A stretch of DNA of 7,420 nucleotides. Source: Xanthobacteraceae bacterium (lineage in GTDB: Bacteria > Pseudomonadota > Alphaproteobacteria > Rhizobiales > Xanthobacteraceae). Positions 1-7,105 of the stretch are shown here, in pieces. The notes beneath the pieces are model-generated. The model made no database searches. It was not told where the DNA came from and worked only from the letters and a program-made list of their open reading frames with translations. Position 1 is the first letter of the stretch. Every line of letters starts with the position of its first letter. The translations under genes and the position numbers were made by a program. The stretch is taken from contig JASHRR010000424.1 in NCBI GenBank assembly GCA_030037185.1, positions 1 through 7,420 of the forward strand, given 5' to 3'.

Positions 1-1067
1 TCGAGCCCCTGGAATTCCATCGAAATCTTGACGTAGCCGCCCCCGATCAGGATCTGTTCGCCCCAATGCGGATTGAAAAGCGCTTGCGCGTAGAATTCGA
101 CAATCTTGGCGATGAGGCGGCGATAGGCGTCGTCGGAGGCCGCCTTGATTATCCCGAACACGCCGCCGAAGAATTCGGGCAGCGGGTGCGTGCGCAAGGT
201 CACGCGGCTGACGACGCCGAACCCGCCGCCACCGCCTTTAAGCGCCCAGAAGAGGTCAGGATTCGAGCAGGCGTTGACGATTCTGACCTCGCCGTCGGCG
301 GTCACAACTTCCGCCTCCAACAGGTTCGCGGCAGCCATCCCATAGGCCTTTGAAAAGCCGCCGAAGCCGCCGCCCAGAATCAGGCCCGTGACGCCGACGG
401 TCAGGCAGCCGCCGCCCTGGACATAGCGCCCGCCTTTGGTCGTCACCTCGTTGTAGACATGTCCCCAGATCGCGCCCGCCTCGATCGACACGGCCGGTTG
501 CGGCTCCGCGCGCCCTTCGCAGCCGGCGCCGACGAACGCGTCGTGCATGACGACCGAGTTCATACGGCGCGTCCAGACCAGCAGGGAGTCGGCGGCGTTG
601 GACGTTCCCTGGTAGCTATGGCCTCCGCCCCTTACCACCAGCCGCAGATTGTTCGTCCTGGCGAAATTGACCGCCGCGACCACGTCGGCCGTTTCTTTGG
701 CCGCGACCGCGTAGACGCTCGGCTTCGACGTCCAGGCGCCGACCCAACCGAGCGACTGCGTCAGCCCGACTTCGTCGCCGAGATAGTAGGGGTTTTTGAG
801 CTCCTTGAATGTTTTTTCGCAGGCGGCACCGGAGGGCGCGTCAACGCAGGCAATAAGCGGGGACTGCACTTTCATGAGCCGCCCTTCCACCCCGCGGTTG
901 AGCTCTTCCCACGCAGCGTCGGAGGGCCACCCGGGATCTCCCGGGCGGACGCGGCTGGCGGGACGAACAGATGCGGAAGCGCCAGGCGTCGGTGCGGCGC
1001 CAACGCCACGGATACCGGCGAAAAGCGAGGTCGCGGCGAGGCCTGCCAGCACATCACGTCGTCTCAT
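1..1067 (-). CDS. FAD-linked (BBE/VAO-type) oxidoreductase with Tat signal, C-terminus outside window
   Basis: The frame is open from ATG at 1067 to the window edge, about 355 codons. A probable exported oxidase that uses covalently bound FAD; the substrate cannot be told. The start MRRRDVLAGLAA followed by a hydrophobic stretch and GVGAAP (residues 1-26) reads as a twin-arginine signal, fitting export of a folded flavoprotein to the periplasm. Residues about 119-300 are the FAD-binding domain: RGGGHSYQGTS with His150, and GGGCLTVGVTGLILGGGFGG with Cys221. In berberine-bridge-type enzymes the equivalent His and Cys both bond to the flavin, so bicovalent FAD is likely (inference). GGGGFGVVSRVTLRTHP near residue 279 is also typical of the family. 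The substrate/BBE domain begins after about residue 310 and is cut off; full members run roughly 450-550 residues. AAGGGG at 1077-1082, nine bases before the ATG, supports this start. The AraC-type gene lies 140 bases upstream on the same strand and may control it. Confidence 0.9.
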   Translation of the reverse strand, partial: MRRRDVLAGLAATSLFAGIRGVGAAPTPGASASVRPASRVRPGDPGWPSDAAWEELNRGVEGRLMKVQSPLIACVDAPSGAACEKTFKELKNPYYLGDEVGLTQSLGWVGAWTSKPSVYAVAAKETADVVAAVNFARTNNLRLVVRGGGHSYQGTSNAADSLLVWTRRMNSVVMHDAFVGAGCEGRAEPQPAVSIEAGAIWGHVYNEVTTKGGRYVQGGGCLTVGVTGLILGGGFGGFSKAYGMAAANLLEAEVVTADGEVRIVNACSNPDLFWALKGGGGGFGVVSRVTLRTHPLPEFFGGVFGIIKAASDDAYRRLIAKIVEFYAQALFNPHWGEQILIGGGYVKISMEFQGL

Positions 1068-1207
1068 TTTCGTTGTCCCCTTATTGATCGGTCGAAAATA
1101 GTGAATCGCCGCGACATTGCTCGACCCTCACCCGGCGGTCTTGCCGATTCCTCCGCATCACTTGATTGAATCTTGGAAACTCTGGCCGATTTTCAAAAAA
1201 TGGCGAG
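1068..1207 (-). promoter_or_regulatory. Gap between regulator and oxidoreductase; leader with clear RBS
   Basis: This 140-base gap contains the oxidoreductase ribosome-binding site (AAGGGG, 1077-1082, minus strand). The gap is long enough for a separate promoter, so the oxidoreductase need not be cotranscribed with the regulator. I see only weak matches to sigma-70 boxes and no clear AraC-type direct repeat. The regulatory reading is inference. Confidence 0.4.
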
Positions 1208-2266
1208 CTACTTGGCGGTATGAGCCTGTCCAAACTCGCACCGATCGCGGCGAAATTCCGTCGGCGTCCGGCCGGTATGTGCCTTGAAAGCACGGTTGAA
1301 GGGGCCGATCGACCCAAAACCCGCGTCGAGTGCGATGGTCAGGATCGGAACGTGCTTCTGGCTCGGGTCAGCCAGTGCCAACATGGTTTCAGCGAGGCGG
1401 TAGCTGTTCACGAAGCTCGTAAAGTTGCGGTGACTGAGGCGTTGGTTGATCAGTCGGCGCAGCCGGTATTCTGGAATCCTCAGTCGGCTAGCGAGCATGG
1501 CGGCCCCGAGCCCCTCTTCGCGGTAAACGCGGTCATTCTCCATTAGCAATTGCAGGCGATCTAGCAGCGCGCGTTCCTCGCCATCAATGGCGGTCGATGG
1601 CACGTCCCTCGGCCTGCCGGTCGGGGCAACTGCCGGAACTTGCTTTAGTTCCAGCCCAGGGGGTATCTCCACGCGCAAACGCAGCAAGGCTGCCGCGAGC
1701 GCCAGAGCAAAAACGCCGCCGGCGCCGACGATGTCACGGATGCGCTCGCTTGCGGTAACGCCGGGCACGTTCAGCCCGACAATGAACGCTCCCGCCCCGA
1801 CAGCCAGGATAAGCCGAAACCACCGCCGCCCCTCGATCAGATCTGCTTTGCGGCCGGCTAACGTCTGCAAAATCCCGACACCGACCAGCAGCAGCGCTGC
1901 AATTCGGACCGTATTCCAGGCCCGCATCCCGTCGGTGGCTATCGCCCATGATGCAAGCGCGGTCATGCCGCCGAAGGGTAGCCAGCGCCACCATTTCGGC
2001 ACGAATGAATCATCGAAATTCGCGACCACCCACAGCTGGAATACCGCCGGTCCGGTATTGCTTAGAAGCCTAATCGGAACAATCCACGCTGGATTAAGGG
2101 CGGTAATGGGCGGGGCCGACTCGATCAGGTAGGCTATGGCGCACAGGTCGATCAGCACACTGTAGCGCGCCACGGGTGCGTGGCGAGCGTCGCGCCACCC
2201 AACAATTGCGAGCAACAGCAACAGTGCCATTGCCGCGCCACGCAAGCCTGCTTCGAGGACGGTCAT
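1208..2266 (-). CDS. Membrane-anchored AraC-family transcriptional regulator
   Basis: 352 residues in two parts. Residues about 7-200 contain roughly seven hydrophobic segments (near 7-23, 36-55, 62-83, 92-111, 119-137, 150-167, 177-197), so the N-terminal half should lie in the inner membrane. Residues about 235-340 form the AraC DNA-binding domain. The first helix-turn-helix lies near 253-277 (LGAAMLASRLRIPEYRLRRL) and the second near 306-339, ending in the family signature GFGSIGPFNRAFKAHTGRTP. Most AraC proteins have a soluble cupin-like sensor. Here a membrane sensor would pass a signal from the membrane or periplasm to DNA (inference from architecture); the ligand is unknown. An in-frame stop lies three codons upstream of the ATG (TAG CGA TCG ATG), so the start cannot be earlier. 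No good Shine-Dalgarno sequence is visible, so translation may be weak. It is transcribed toward the FAD oxidoreductase and is the natural candidate for its regulator. Confidence 0.92.
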   Translation of the reverse strand: MTVLEAGLRGAAMALLLLLAIVGWRDARHAPVARYSVLIDLCAIAYLIESAPPITALNPAWIVPIRLLSNTGPAVFQLWVVANFDDSFVPKWWRWLPFGGMTALASWAIATDGMRAWNTVRIAALLLVGVGILQTLAGRKADLIEGRRWFRLILAVGAGAFIVGLNVPGVTASERIRDIVGAGGVFALALAAALLRLRVEIPPGLELKQVPAVAPTGRPRDVPSTAIDGEERALLDRLQLLMENDRVYREEGLGAAMLASRLRIPEYRLRRLINQRLSHRNFTSFVNSYRLAETMLALADPSQKHVPILTIALDAGFGSIGPFNRAFKAHTGRTPTEFRRDRCEFGQAHTAK

Positions 2267-2344
2267 CGATCGCTACATGTCTGCGCCTTCCCTACCACAT
2301 TGTCCGCCGGTTTGGTGAGGCATTGTCGTCGAACATATGCGGTT

Positions 2345-2608
2345 CTAGGTCAGTTGCCGAGCCTGCCTTCCCTCCAGTGAGACCGCAGCAGGAAGTTCAG
2401 GAACGCCCCGGTCTTTCCCATCTTGCTCTGCGAAATCCCTTGTCGCTCGAATCCCCTCATTGAGCCGAAGTGCGTTTTCTAGGACCTCCAGCAATTGGCT
2501 TTGCTGACCCACGAGGCGGTCGAGCGACGCTCCGGCATGAGTCCGGTTGTGCCCGATGCCGACGTCAGTGAATGGCAGTATCCCAACGCCTTGCGTGATG
2601 CGCCCGTT
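2345..2608 (-). pseudogene. Possible remnant of a small protein, no start codon
   Basis: An open minus-strand frame of 87 codons runs between an in-frame TAG at 2609-2611 and a TAG at 2345-2347. It contains no ATG in frame. The translation reads as a plausible soluble helical protein, including FTDVGIGHNRTHAGASLDRL and then LVGQQSQLLEVLENALRLNE, with a charged tail. A GIGHNR-like phrase is, from memory, common near the N-termini of small rhizobial proteins of unknown function. No start codon and a stop directly upstream suggest a truncated gene whose 5' end was lost where the broken methyltransferase begins. It could equally be a chance open frame. It occupies most of the 331-base stretch between the AraC gene and the methyltransferase remnant; nothing else is recognisable there. 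Confidence 0.3.
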
Positions 2609-3237
2609 CTACCATCGCTTCGCCTGGGCCTATGATCTGCTGCTGAACGAGCCGATCGGCGCTCGCATCGCCGCTATCGTTTCTCTACCTGGCAAGCGCG
2701 GGGCCGGGCCGTGCCACGAGGTACTGGATGCGGGCTGCGGTACGGGCCGGTATGCGTCCGAGCTTGGCGGTCGAGGCTTCCGCGTTTTGGGCTTTCAGCC
2801 GAAATGATCGAAGTCGCGCTAAAGCGACCGGTTGCCGCCAACCTCCGGTTCTCTGTAGCCAACCTCACTTCGTTCAAGCATCCGCCACAATTCCGGGCGA
2901 TTCCCTGTCGTGGTGTGCTGAACGATTTCCTGACCGACGAAGATCGAGAGCGAGTAACACGTCAGTTTGCCGCGCTTCTGGCAGACGTCCGCGACTGGCT
3001 GAGAACCGTGGCGCGATACCGCGCTCGACCGAGAACAATTCAAGCGATTGACTTACCAAATGGAGGCCGATTGACCTTTCATATCAAAGCACAACGACGC
3101 TCGATCCGTGCGGGGACGGCGAGCGCCAACTCCGCCTTATCGCCGACAACGCTGCAGCTGCCGTCGCCACACTACGACGCGGACGCCCGCTACAAGTTCG
3201 TCAACAGGCACTAAACGTTGGGGCCTTACGCCCATGA
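2598..3237 (+). pseudogene. Broken class I SAM-dependent methyltransferase
   Basis: The original product would transfer a methyl group from S-adenosylmethionine; the acceptor is unknown. From the ATG at 2598 the frame gives MRPFYHRFAWAYDLLL and the SAM-binding motif I, VLDAGCGTG (2721-2747), then hits TGA at 2805-2807. The family pattern resumes in another frame with AEMIEVALKRP (from about 2803) and VLNDFLTDEDRERVTRQFAALL, ending GGRLTFHI near 3085. A third frame continues from about 3088 with STTTLDPCGDGERQLRLIAD and ends at TGA 3235-3237. The joint LLADVRDW near 2985 also looks about ten residues short, since members normally carry a glycine turn and beta strand there. At least two frameshifts plus a probable small deletion make it non-functional unless the sequence has errors. 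The C-terminal third no longer resembles the family. No Shine-Dalgarno sequence precedes the ATG. It converges with the broken hydrolase. Confidence 0.75.
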
Positions 3238-3297
3238 GCAAATGGTCGGCAAACGCGTCCTGGAGGTAGTGGCGAAAAAGCCTGGGCGACCTTCGAG

Positions 3298-3883
3298 CTC
3301 CGGTGACGATCGCAACCGGGATCGAAATTTTGCCTAGGCTCTCCGGTGTAAAGACCGGGCGCCAAGCGCTTCCGGCGTACGTCGGAATCTGCCGGCGGCG
3401 GTTTGCACAGCGCGTCCGCCGCGGGTGTGCGACAGAACCCCTGGAGCCGCGTCGGCTCGGTGATGCCTCCGGCGACCGCGATGACGGTATAGCCGCCGAG
3501 CGAATGGCCGGCGGCGCCGGTATGCGCAGGATCAATCCGGCTGCCGAAGGTCTTGTCGTCGAGCACTGCACCGATGACCGCGCTGAGATCGACGGCTCGC
3601 AGCCACCAAAGCAAAAAACCCTCGACCGTGTAATCCTCCAGCGCGTTGTTGCCGGGATGGTTGACTGCGACGGCTATGAAGCTGTGCGCCGCGAGTATCG
3701 TGCCGAGCCTGCAAGCTCCGACGCTATGCTGCCGCTACCGTGGGACAGCGGAATGAGCGGACGCTCGTTGCGGCAATGTCTCTTGATCGCCGAGGCTGAC
3801 GAGTTGGGCGACGCGCTAAGGTCGGTAGCTATCTCGGATACACCGGACGTGCTGCCGACGTAGTCGCAAGGGCAGCCCTTGAG
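3298..3883 (-). pseudogene. Broken alpha/beta hydrolase, dienelactone-hydrolase-like (COG4188 type)
   Basis: Reading on the minus strand, three frames together give one hydrolase. Frame A has DYVGSTSGVSEI, then ERPLIPLSHGSGSIASEL (about 3716-3769); PLIxLSHGxG is the oxyanion-hole strand. Frame B takes over near 3710 with ILAAHSFIAVAVNHPGNN, then WWLRAVDLSAVIGAVLDD, and the nucleophile elbow GHSLGG (3492-3509, catalytic Ser in the middle). Frame C carries VFTPESLGKISIPVAIVTGA (about 3298-3357), the strand expected before the catalytic Asp. A stretch between frames B and C seems shorter than in intact relatives, and the region of the catalytic His is not recognisable. A TAG at 3884-3886 sits where a Trp of the family's WYP motif could be, so a nonsense change is also possible. 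Intact members are usually secreted or cytosolic esterases. The gene is dead unless the frameshifts are sequence errors. The start cannot be placed. Confidence 0.75.
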
Positions 3884-3900
3884 CTATACCGCAAGCGCAG

Positions 3901-4360
3901 ATTGGCGCAGGGGATTCCGACCCCTCACTCGTTTCGTGTCTCGCTAGAGTGCGCGCCGGTCGACGTAGGGTAAGGGAAACTGGAACCAGATGTCGGCAAG
4001 CGTCTTGTTGATACGTAACCGAGGTCTTTTTCAGGTGTGGGAGCCTTAGTCGGCAGTTTGATCGCAAAGAGGCAAACCCGCCCTCGCGCTCAAGCGCGTC
4101 AGCCGTGCTAGAGTGGGGATGACCACGCGGCTTGCCTGCGAACGGGCGCAGGCCGGGGCTCACATGGGTGGCCCAAGGATTCCGGGCGATCTCCAACGCC
4201 GGCCTGCGTGGCAGTTCCTGATCGGCTGGGAACCGCTTGACGCTAGCGCGCAACGCGCCGCTGTGCCCGGCGTCCGGCATGAGGCTGTCCGAACGCGGGG
4301 TGGCCGTTCTCGGTGCCGTTGATGCTCATCACGCTGTCGGCGCCGAACAGAAATAGTCTG
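3901..4360. other. Stretch without recognisable gene between hydrolase remnant and hdeD
   Basis: Short open frames exist on both strands, but none has a ribosome-binding site, a recognisable family or convincing composition. On the minus strand, 3908-4080 could hold the degraded 5' end of the hydrolase gene, but no signal peptide or family motif is visible. Two small GC-rich hairpins occur: CGCGCT/AGCGCG at 4085-4098, and GCGCG/CGCGC around 4246-4258. The promoter of hdeD must lie in the last part, but no convincing -35/-10 pair or general-stress (GGAAC and CGTT) pair at correct spacing is seen. Confidence 0.5.
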
Positions 4361-4381
4361 GCGAGAGTTGAGCACTCTCGC
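4361..4381 (+). promoter_or_regulatory. Perfect 8-bp inverted repeat abutting the hdeD ribosome-binding site
   Basis: GCGAGAGT (4361-4368) and ACTCTCGC (4374-4381) are perfect reverse complements around the 5-base spacer TGAGC. The right arm ends two bases before AGGAG (4384-4388). It may be a protein operator or an mRNA hairpin that tunes access to the Shine-Dalgarno sequence. The part TGAGCACTC resembles one half of the HrcA operator (TTAGCACTC), but the spacing is not that of CIRCE (9-base spacer). The symmetry is seen directly; the function is inference. Confidence 0.5.
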
Positions 4382-4395
4382 AAAGGAGCTAAACC

Positions 4396-4956
4396 ATGAT
4401 AATGGGAGACATTCAGGCTCTCGACATCCAGATTCCACGCGAACTCCTCCAGTATTGGGGGTGGTTTCTGGTGTTTGGGATCGCATTGCTCCTGCTCGGT
4501 ATCGCGGCCATTGTGCGGTCTGTTGCGGCCACGGTCGCTACGATGTTCTTTTTCGGGTGGCTCCTCATCATTGCTTCGGCCATCGAGGTCATCCAGGCCG
4601 TGATGGTTGGGCACTGGATAGGCTTCTTCCATCACCTGCTGGCCGCGATCCTCTTCGGCGTCATCGGTGTGATGCTCATTGCTAGGCCATTGATCAGCGC
4701 CGAGGCCCTGACCGTCGTGATGGCGGCGTTTTTCCTGATCGGCGGCCTGTTTCAGCTGATAGCCTCGTTTGCGGTTGCATTGCCTGGCTGGGGCTGGCAG
4801 GCGGCGGACGGGATCATTATGCTCGTGCTGGGCGGCCTCATTCTTGCGCAATGGCCCGCATCGGGCCTGTGGGTGATCGGTCTCTTTGTCGGGATCGATC
4901 TGATTTTCTATGGCTTCGCCTGGATCGCTCTCGCGGCCGGCCTGCGAACGGCGTGA
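4396..4956 (+). CDS. hdeD: HdeD family (DUF308) membrane protein
   Basis: 186 residues, the usual length for this family of inner-membrane proteins named after the Escherichia coli acid-resistance protein HdeD. The molecular activity is not established; in alphaproteobacteria a role in acid or general stress is only inferred. Six hydrophobic segments are visible, near residues 20-41, 46-70, 78-97, 103-128, 135-151 and 157-182. The internal three-plus-three layout is typical of DUF308. Characteristic phrases are GWLLIIASAIEVIQAV, ARPLISAEALTVVMAAFFLI and LWVIGLFVGIDLIFYGF. AGGAG at 4384-4388 is seven bases before the ATG and supports this start; an ATG two codons later (4402) is less well placed. 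The gene stands alone: its left neighbour is decayed, and no gene follows for 959 bases. Expression is probably set through the inverted repeat just upstream. The gene is intact, in contrast to the broken genes before it. The gene symbol is by family, not by proven orthology. Confidence 0.93.
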   Translation: MIMGDIQALDIQIPRELLQYWGWFLVFGIALLLLGIAAIVRSVAATVATMFFFGWLLIIASAIEVIQAVMVGHWIGFFHHLLAAILFGVIGVMLIARPLISAEALTVVMAAFFLIGGLFQLIASFAVALPGWGWQAADGIIMLVLGGLILAQWPASGLWVIGLFVGIDLIFYGFAWIALAAGLRTA

Positions 4957-5915
4957 ATTGTCAGTCAAAATCGGCGCAGCCTTGATGCTGTCGTGCGAGA
5001 AGTGATGGCTGGCTTCGCCGGCTTCGCCTCTCCTCAACGAGGCGTAGCCCTGAAAGTGACCGAACAGGCGATCGATAGGTCTACAGCCTCCGGCAAGTGC
5101 TTCTTTGACGTTTAGGCGCATTTTGAGTTTGAAACGAATCTGCGCCGGGGGCGCCAGAAGGAGGGTACTCGAGGGCGAAGCCCAACGCAAAGGCCGCCCC
5201 GCTTCGATAGAGATGGCGAGGGTGCGCGAGATGAAAGCGCCAGGCGGTGCGTCGCGTCAGAGTGGATGGCCTGGCACTGCATAAATCGCAACGAGATGAG
5301 ACATGGCTATTACTTCTGATGCACCCGCTGGGCACTGAAACCTTGGACGATATGATCAGGTCGAGCACCTGACGCGGTGATTATTTGATTCCTAACGGTT
5401 GATTGTTTGCCTGTCGATTGCGCTGTCTTCGCCAGCCCTCTCCGCGCAGTTTGGCCCCGCCGGAACACTATCGCATCGGTGCGTTGGATTGCTGCGTCGG
5501 GCGCGGCTGCGATCTCACCCCATGCGGTCGGCTCTTGATTCGCTGAACTTCGGCAGAGCCGGACCTTTGGCCAGTTGCCCAATGGCACGCGCGGCAAGAA
5601 GCACAAGGCATGGTAGGATAGCTTTGCTGTTACTGGGTTGAGGTCGAACAGCTGAAAGCACGGATGGCGTAGGCGCCACAAGCTTTATTTTTGATCGAAG
5701 GATTTTTTCAAACTGCCAACGGCGTGAGACGGCCCTTCGTATCGCAAGCCTCAACCCTCGAACTCTACTCTTCACCGCCGCCGCGATGGCCGATCAACTC
5801 GATCCGGCGCCAGCCACGACCGGCCCCTGGAACCGAAACGCCGTTTAGTGCTACTCGACATTGGCCTTCGCTCAAGCATGTGATTTGATGCAGCGAGATC
5901 GTCGGAGGCTCTACC
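4957..5915. other. 959-base stretch without recognisable gene
   Basis: All six frames are interrupted or give products I do not recognise. The longest open frames (minus strand 5081-5368 and 5310-5681; plus strand 5399-5641) lack good ribosome-binding sites and known motifs. The plus frame from about 5070 to 5283 is open and arginine-rich (for example RRILSLKRICAGGARRRVLE) but has no credible start; it could be debris of a mobile element or intron, which I cannot show. A short stem TGGCG/CGCCA at 5665-5678 followed by an AT-rich run to 5692 is a weak terminator candidate on the plus strand. The last bases carry the leader of the metallopeptidase gene. Confidence 0.5.
5020..5049. repeat. Imperfect 11-bp inverted repeat downstream of hdeD, possible terminator hairpin
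   Basis: GGCTTCGCCTC (5020-5030) and GAGGCGTAGCC (5039-5049) pair with one mismatch around an 8-base loop. The left arm overlaps a tandem duplication of GGCTTCGCC (5011-5019 and 5020-5028). It starts 63 bases after the hdeD stop. The stem is strong, but no T-run follows, so it is at best a non-canonical terminator or an RNA-stabilising hairpin. Confidence 0.4.
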
Positions 5916-6857
5916 ATGGGATCATCTCTACGCCATCTACCTATCTACGCGACCCTGGGCATATTGCTGGTCGGCTGCGGACCGGCCTTCGGACAATCGG
6001 CTCCGTCGGGCTCGCCATCGTTTCAGGAGAGAATTAGAGACGTTGCGCGTGCACTTCAGAACCAGCCAGCTCTGAAGGACCTTTCTGAAGAAGAGCGAAT
6101 CGACCGGGTTGAATTTGTCCTCGGTAACACACTTTTTATTTTGCTTCACGAGATGGGCCACGTCCACTTCAGCGAAATGCATTTCCCGGTGCTCGGACGG
6201 GAAGAGGACGAGGCCGATACTTTTGCGGCGATCACGATGCTCAAGATCGGCACTAGCTTTTCTCAGCGCGTGCTCGCCAATGCTTCACAGGGTTGGTTCT
6301 TGAGCGAGCGGCGCGATCAGCAAACGGGGGCCAAGCCACTGTACTACGACGAGCACGATCTCAATCCGCAGCGCGCCTACTGGATTGTCTGCCTGATGGT
6401 TGGCTCTGACCCGGCGAAATTCAAGAAACTTGCTGATGATGCCAAGATGCCGGAATCGCGCCAGCAGAGCTGTAAAGGGAACTACGCCAAGGCGTCGCGG
6501 TCGTGGGATATGGTCCTCGCGCCCTATCGCCGCACCCCTGACCAGCCAGAGACCAAGATCAACGTCCGCTATGGCGATGCCGAGGGAGCCTTCGGGATAT
6601 TCGCCCGCGCGTTCCGAGCGATGCGGATGTTGGAAACCGTGGCCGAACGTTCCGCCTCCGGTTACGTATGGTCCGCGCCTTTCACTTTGGAAATGCGGAG
6701 CTGCGATGGTCCAAACGCCGGTTGGGACGATGAGACACGTACAGTCAAGATTTGCTACCAGCTGCCGTTCGATTTCGCCCAACTTTATCTCGCCTACGTC
6801 CAAGCGGCTCGGCCGCAGGCGACTGTCAATCAAAAGCCGAAGCGAAAACGAACATGA
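5916..6857 (+). CDS. Exported DUF4344-type zinc metallopeptidase, possible lipoprotein
   Basis: 313 residues. The start MGSSLRHLPIYATLGILLVGC is a signal peptide. LVGC (residues 18-21) fits a lipobox, so Cys21 may be lipidated; cleavage after AFG (residue 26) by signal peptidase I is the alternative. The zincin core is LFILLHEMGHVHFSEM, with HExxH at residues 78-82 (His78, Glu79, His82). It is followed by PVLGREEDEADTFA (91-104), where the acidic cluster probably supplies the third zinc ligand, as in DUF4344 proteins. A second family block, MRSCDGPNAGWDDETRTVKI then CYQLPF (260-285), contains Cys263 and Cys280, which could form a disulfide in the periplasm. The C-terminus is basic (KPKRKRT). 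The natural substrate is unknown; the protein should act outside the cytoplasm. GGAGG at 5904-5908, seven bases before the ATG, fixes the start. There is no close upstream gene, so it probably has its own promoter. Confidence 0.92.
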   Translation: MGSSLRHLPIYATLGILLVGCGPAFGQSAPSGSPSFQERIRDVARALQNQPALKDLSEEERIDRVEFVLGNTLFILLHEMGHVHFSEMHFPVLGREEDEADTFAAITMLKIGTSFSQRVLANASQGWFLSERRDQQTGAKPLYYDEHDLNPQRAYWIVCLMVGSDPAKFKKLADDAKMPESRQQSCKGNYAKASRSWDMVLAPYRRTPDQPETKINVRYGDAEGAFGIFARAFRAMRMLETVAERSASGYVWSAPFTLEMRSCDGPNAGWDDETRTVKICYQLPFDFAQLYLAYVQAARPQATVNQKPKRKRT

Positions 6858-6994
6858 GTCGGCAAGGAAAATGGTTGCGGTGGGTATCTCAACGCGACCC
6901 TTCACTGCCTACGGTTTTGGAACCAGCATGTCGCCGTTTCTGGTCAAAGGACGGACTTGCAGCCCTGACGTATGAGTACGTGCCGGAAGGTTGA
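6854..6994 (+). CDS. Possible 46-residue small protein overlapping the peptidase stop
   Basis: ATG at 6854 overlaps the peptidase stop as ATGA, an arrangement often used for coupled translation. The product starts MSRQGKWLRWVSQRDPSLP and ends LAALTYEYVPEG. It is Trp- and Arg-rich, has no membrane segment and matches no family I know. No clear Shine-Dalgarno sequence precedes it. It may be a real coupled gene, the tail of a lost gene, or chance. Confidence 0.22.
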   Translation: MSRQGKWLRWVSQRDPSLPTVLEPACRRFWSKDGLAALTYEYVPEG

Positions 6995-7105
6995 CGCGCT
7001 GTCCGTTTTGAGCGGCACGCCAGCCTTGCTCGCCACGCGCGAAGGCGCAGAACGTCAGCTCTTGTATGAGGATCGGACGGATAGACGCGCAATGCTAAAG
7101 CCTCG

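Noticed and set aside
459..1169. Plus-strand open frame of 236 codons
   Set aside because: It is antisense to the FAD oxidoreductase, whose frame has clear family motifs. The plus translation is Arg-rich with no motif.
1587..2132. Plus-strand open frame of 181 codons
   Set aside because: It is antisense to the AraC regulator and shows only Ser/Ala/Pro-rich shadow composition.
3303..3863. Plus-strand open frame of 186 codons
   Set aside because: It lies opposite the hydrolase remnant, whose minus-strand frames carry recognisable motifs. The plus product matches nothing I know.
4369..4378. Half of an HrcA/CIRCE operator before hdeD
   Set aside because: Only one imperfect half-site is present, and the second half at the required 9-base spacing is missing.
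4243..5190. Long minus-strand open frame of 315 codons
   Set aside because: It is antisense to the intact HdeD gene. Its product is very rich in Asp, Glu, Arg, His, Gln and Pro, as expected from the reverse strand of a hydrophobic protein gene, and no ribosome-binding site is seen.
5582..5598. TGGCACG-like sigma-54 promoter
   Set aside because: The -12 element TTGCW is absent at the required spacing.
5861..5889. TTGGCC and TTTGAT with 17-base spacing upstream of the peptidase
   Set aside because: Each box matches the sigma-70 consensus at only four of six positions, which is expected often by chance.
7014..7032. GGCACG followed by TTGCT as a sigma-54 promoter
   Set aside because: The GG to GC distance is 12 bases rather than the required 10.
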